Part shown: piece by piece, positions 13,648-13,897 of the stretch
Position numbering within the stretch: position 1 is the first letter of the stretch
How the letters are laid out: each line of letters starts with the position of its first letter
NCBI GenBank assembly: GCA_040758525.1
Contig: JBFLVQ010000189.1
Span: forward strand, 1 to 13,897
Length of the DNA: 13,897 nucleotides
Direction: 5' to 3'
Origin: JBFLVQ01 sp040758525
GTDB taxonomy: Bacteria > Acidobacteriota > Blastocatellia > Chloracidobacteriales > JADJPF01
The notes under the pieces: model-generated
Database searches by the model: none
What the model saw: the letters and a program-made list of their open reading frames with translations, nothing else
Told to the model about the DNA's origin: nothing
Translations under genes and position numbers: made by a program

Positions 13648-13789
13648 TCGATTCTCCTTTGAAAACCCAAGCATCTTGGGTTAACTGCCATACCATTCCC
13701 ATCCTTTCTGAGACAGTATTATATTTTAAGTCTAGTTCTTTACCTTGGTCTTTAATGCTTTGTATTCTTATTATTTTTCTTTCTCTCAT
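13592..13789 (-). CDS. Small protein encoded before the nucleotidyltransferase, possible antitoxin partner
   Basis: A 65-residue basic protein: MRERKIIRIQSIKDQ, a middle with VSERMGMVWQLTQDAWVFKG, and a C-terminal stretch LQRHVINILRR. I know this pattern as the short gene that often precedes small nucleotidyltransferases (W-x-L-T-x-D-A-W, then L-Q-R-H-V), but it has no established function. The ATG at 13789 has only a weak ribosome site (TAAGA). Its last 56 nt overlap the start of the nucleotidyltransferase in a different frame, and the partner's ribosome site AAAGGAG lies inside this gene, so translation is likely to be coupled. The gene starts 48 nt inside the cassette. Confidence 0.7.
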   Translation of the reverse strand: MRERKIIRIQSIKDQGKELDLKYNTVSERMGMVWQLTQDAWVFKGESIAEPKLQRHVINILRRAS

Positions 13790-13836
13790 ATATAAATCTT
13801 ACTATAACTGTTCAATAGATTCTACTTATCCTGCGC

Positions 13837-13897
13837 GCCTAACGGTTAGCATCACCCGTACCAATGGAGCAAAGCGACATTGGCATCGAGTGGATGC
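13837..13897 (-). other. attC site of the preceding cassette, cut by the window edge
   Basis: Minus strand: the closing core GTTAGGC is at 13843-13837. Left arm GCATCCACTCGATGCCAATG (from 13897) pairs with the right arm CATTGGTACGGGTGATGC (13867-13850), leaving extra bases in the left arm, as in attC sites. The opening core must lie just beyond 13897. This shows that at least one more cassette precedes the window. Confidence 0.8.

Larger units (their letters stand above)
11124..13897 (-). mobile_element. Integron gene-cassette array (distal end), read on the minus strand
   Basis: Four complete cassettes and part of a fifth site are visible, each a minus-strand gene or gene pair followed by an attC. 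Core sites of the type GTTRRRY with partner RYYYAAC lie at 11124/11205, 11799/11851, 12253/12321, 13174/13196 and 13837. The cassette contents (toxin-antitoxin, nucleotidyltransferase pair, small membrane protein, small hydrolase) are typical of sedentary chromosomal integrons. Reading the minus strand, the attI and integrase side would be above 13897, outside the window; without it, a cluster of attC sites lacking an integrase is equally possible. All genes share the attC orientation, and larB closes the array. Confidence 0.9.

Noticed and set aside
1..13897. CRISPR arrays, tRNA or rRNA genes
   Set aside because: No regularly spaced direct repeats and no recognisable tRNA or rRNA segments were seen on either strand.

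Overview
The window looks like chromosomal DNA of a Gram-negative bacterium. It has an MsbA-type lipid A flippase and the tail of an O-antigen ligase-like membrane protein, which imply an LPS outer membrane. Base composition is moderate and genes are tightly packed. The phylum cannot be fixed from the sequence: the mix (CoaBC, Gmk, YicC, DUF4912 plus GH57 branching enzyme, UbiX, LarB, stand-alone response regulator) occurs in several Gram-negative lineages.

Layout. Positions 1-272 hold the end of a polytopic membrane protein, convergent with a 54-residue YHS metal-binding protein (348-512, minus) across a shared hairpin. Next come a cysteine-rich zinc-ribbon protein (651-992, minus), an unrecognised protein (1177-1563, plus) and a CheY/Rcp1-like response regulator (1577-2026, minus). 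From 6815 down to 2254 runs a compact minus-strand operon, msbA-yicC-gmk-coaBC, with 11-nt, overlapping and TAATG junctions; it links lipid A export, RNA turnover, GMP phosphorylation and coenzyme A synthesis. Divergent from it is a two-gene plus-strand unit: a DUF4912 protein and a GH57/DUF1957 glucan branching enzyme. ubiX converges on the branching enzyme, with overlapping stop codons, and is divergent from larB.

From 11124 to the window end the DNA is a cassette array of an integron (or a cluster of attC sites without integrase), read entirely on the minus strand. Starting from the high-coordinate side there is an attC cut by the window edge, a nucleotidyltransferase cassette with a small overlapping partner gene, a hicBA toxin-antitoxin cassette, a DUF6463 membrane-protein cassette and an ATC-hydrolase-family cassette. 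The last attC ends exactly in the stop codon of larB, so larB is the chromosomal gene at the distal edge of the array. Any integrase should lie beyond 13897.

The most striking detail is in the hicBA cassette. The hicA toxin starts at a GTG overlapping the hicB stop and is interrupted after six codons by a 430-bp element with hairpin ends resembling IS200/IS605-family (TnpB-type) ends. Removing 12490-12919 restores a complete 62-residue HicA. Each cassette also carries terminal inverted complementarity that extends past the 7-bp attC cores.
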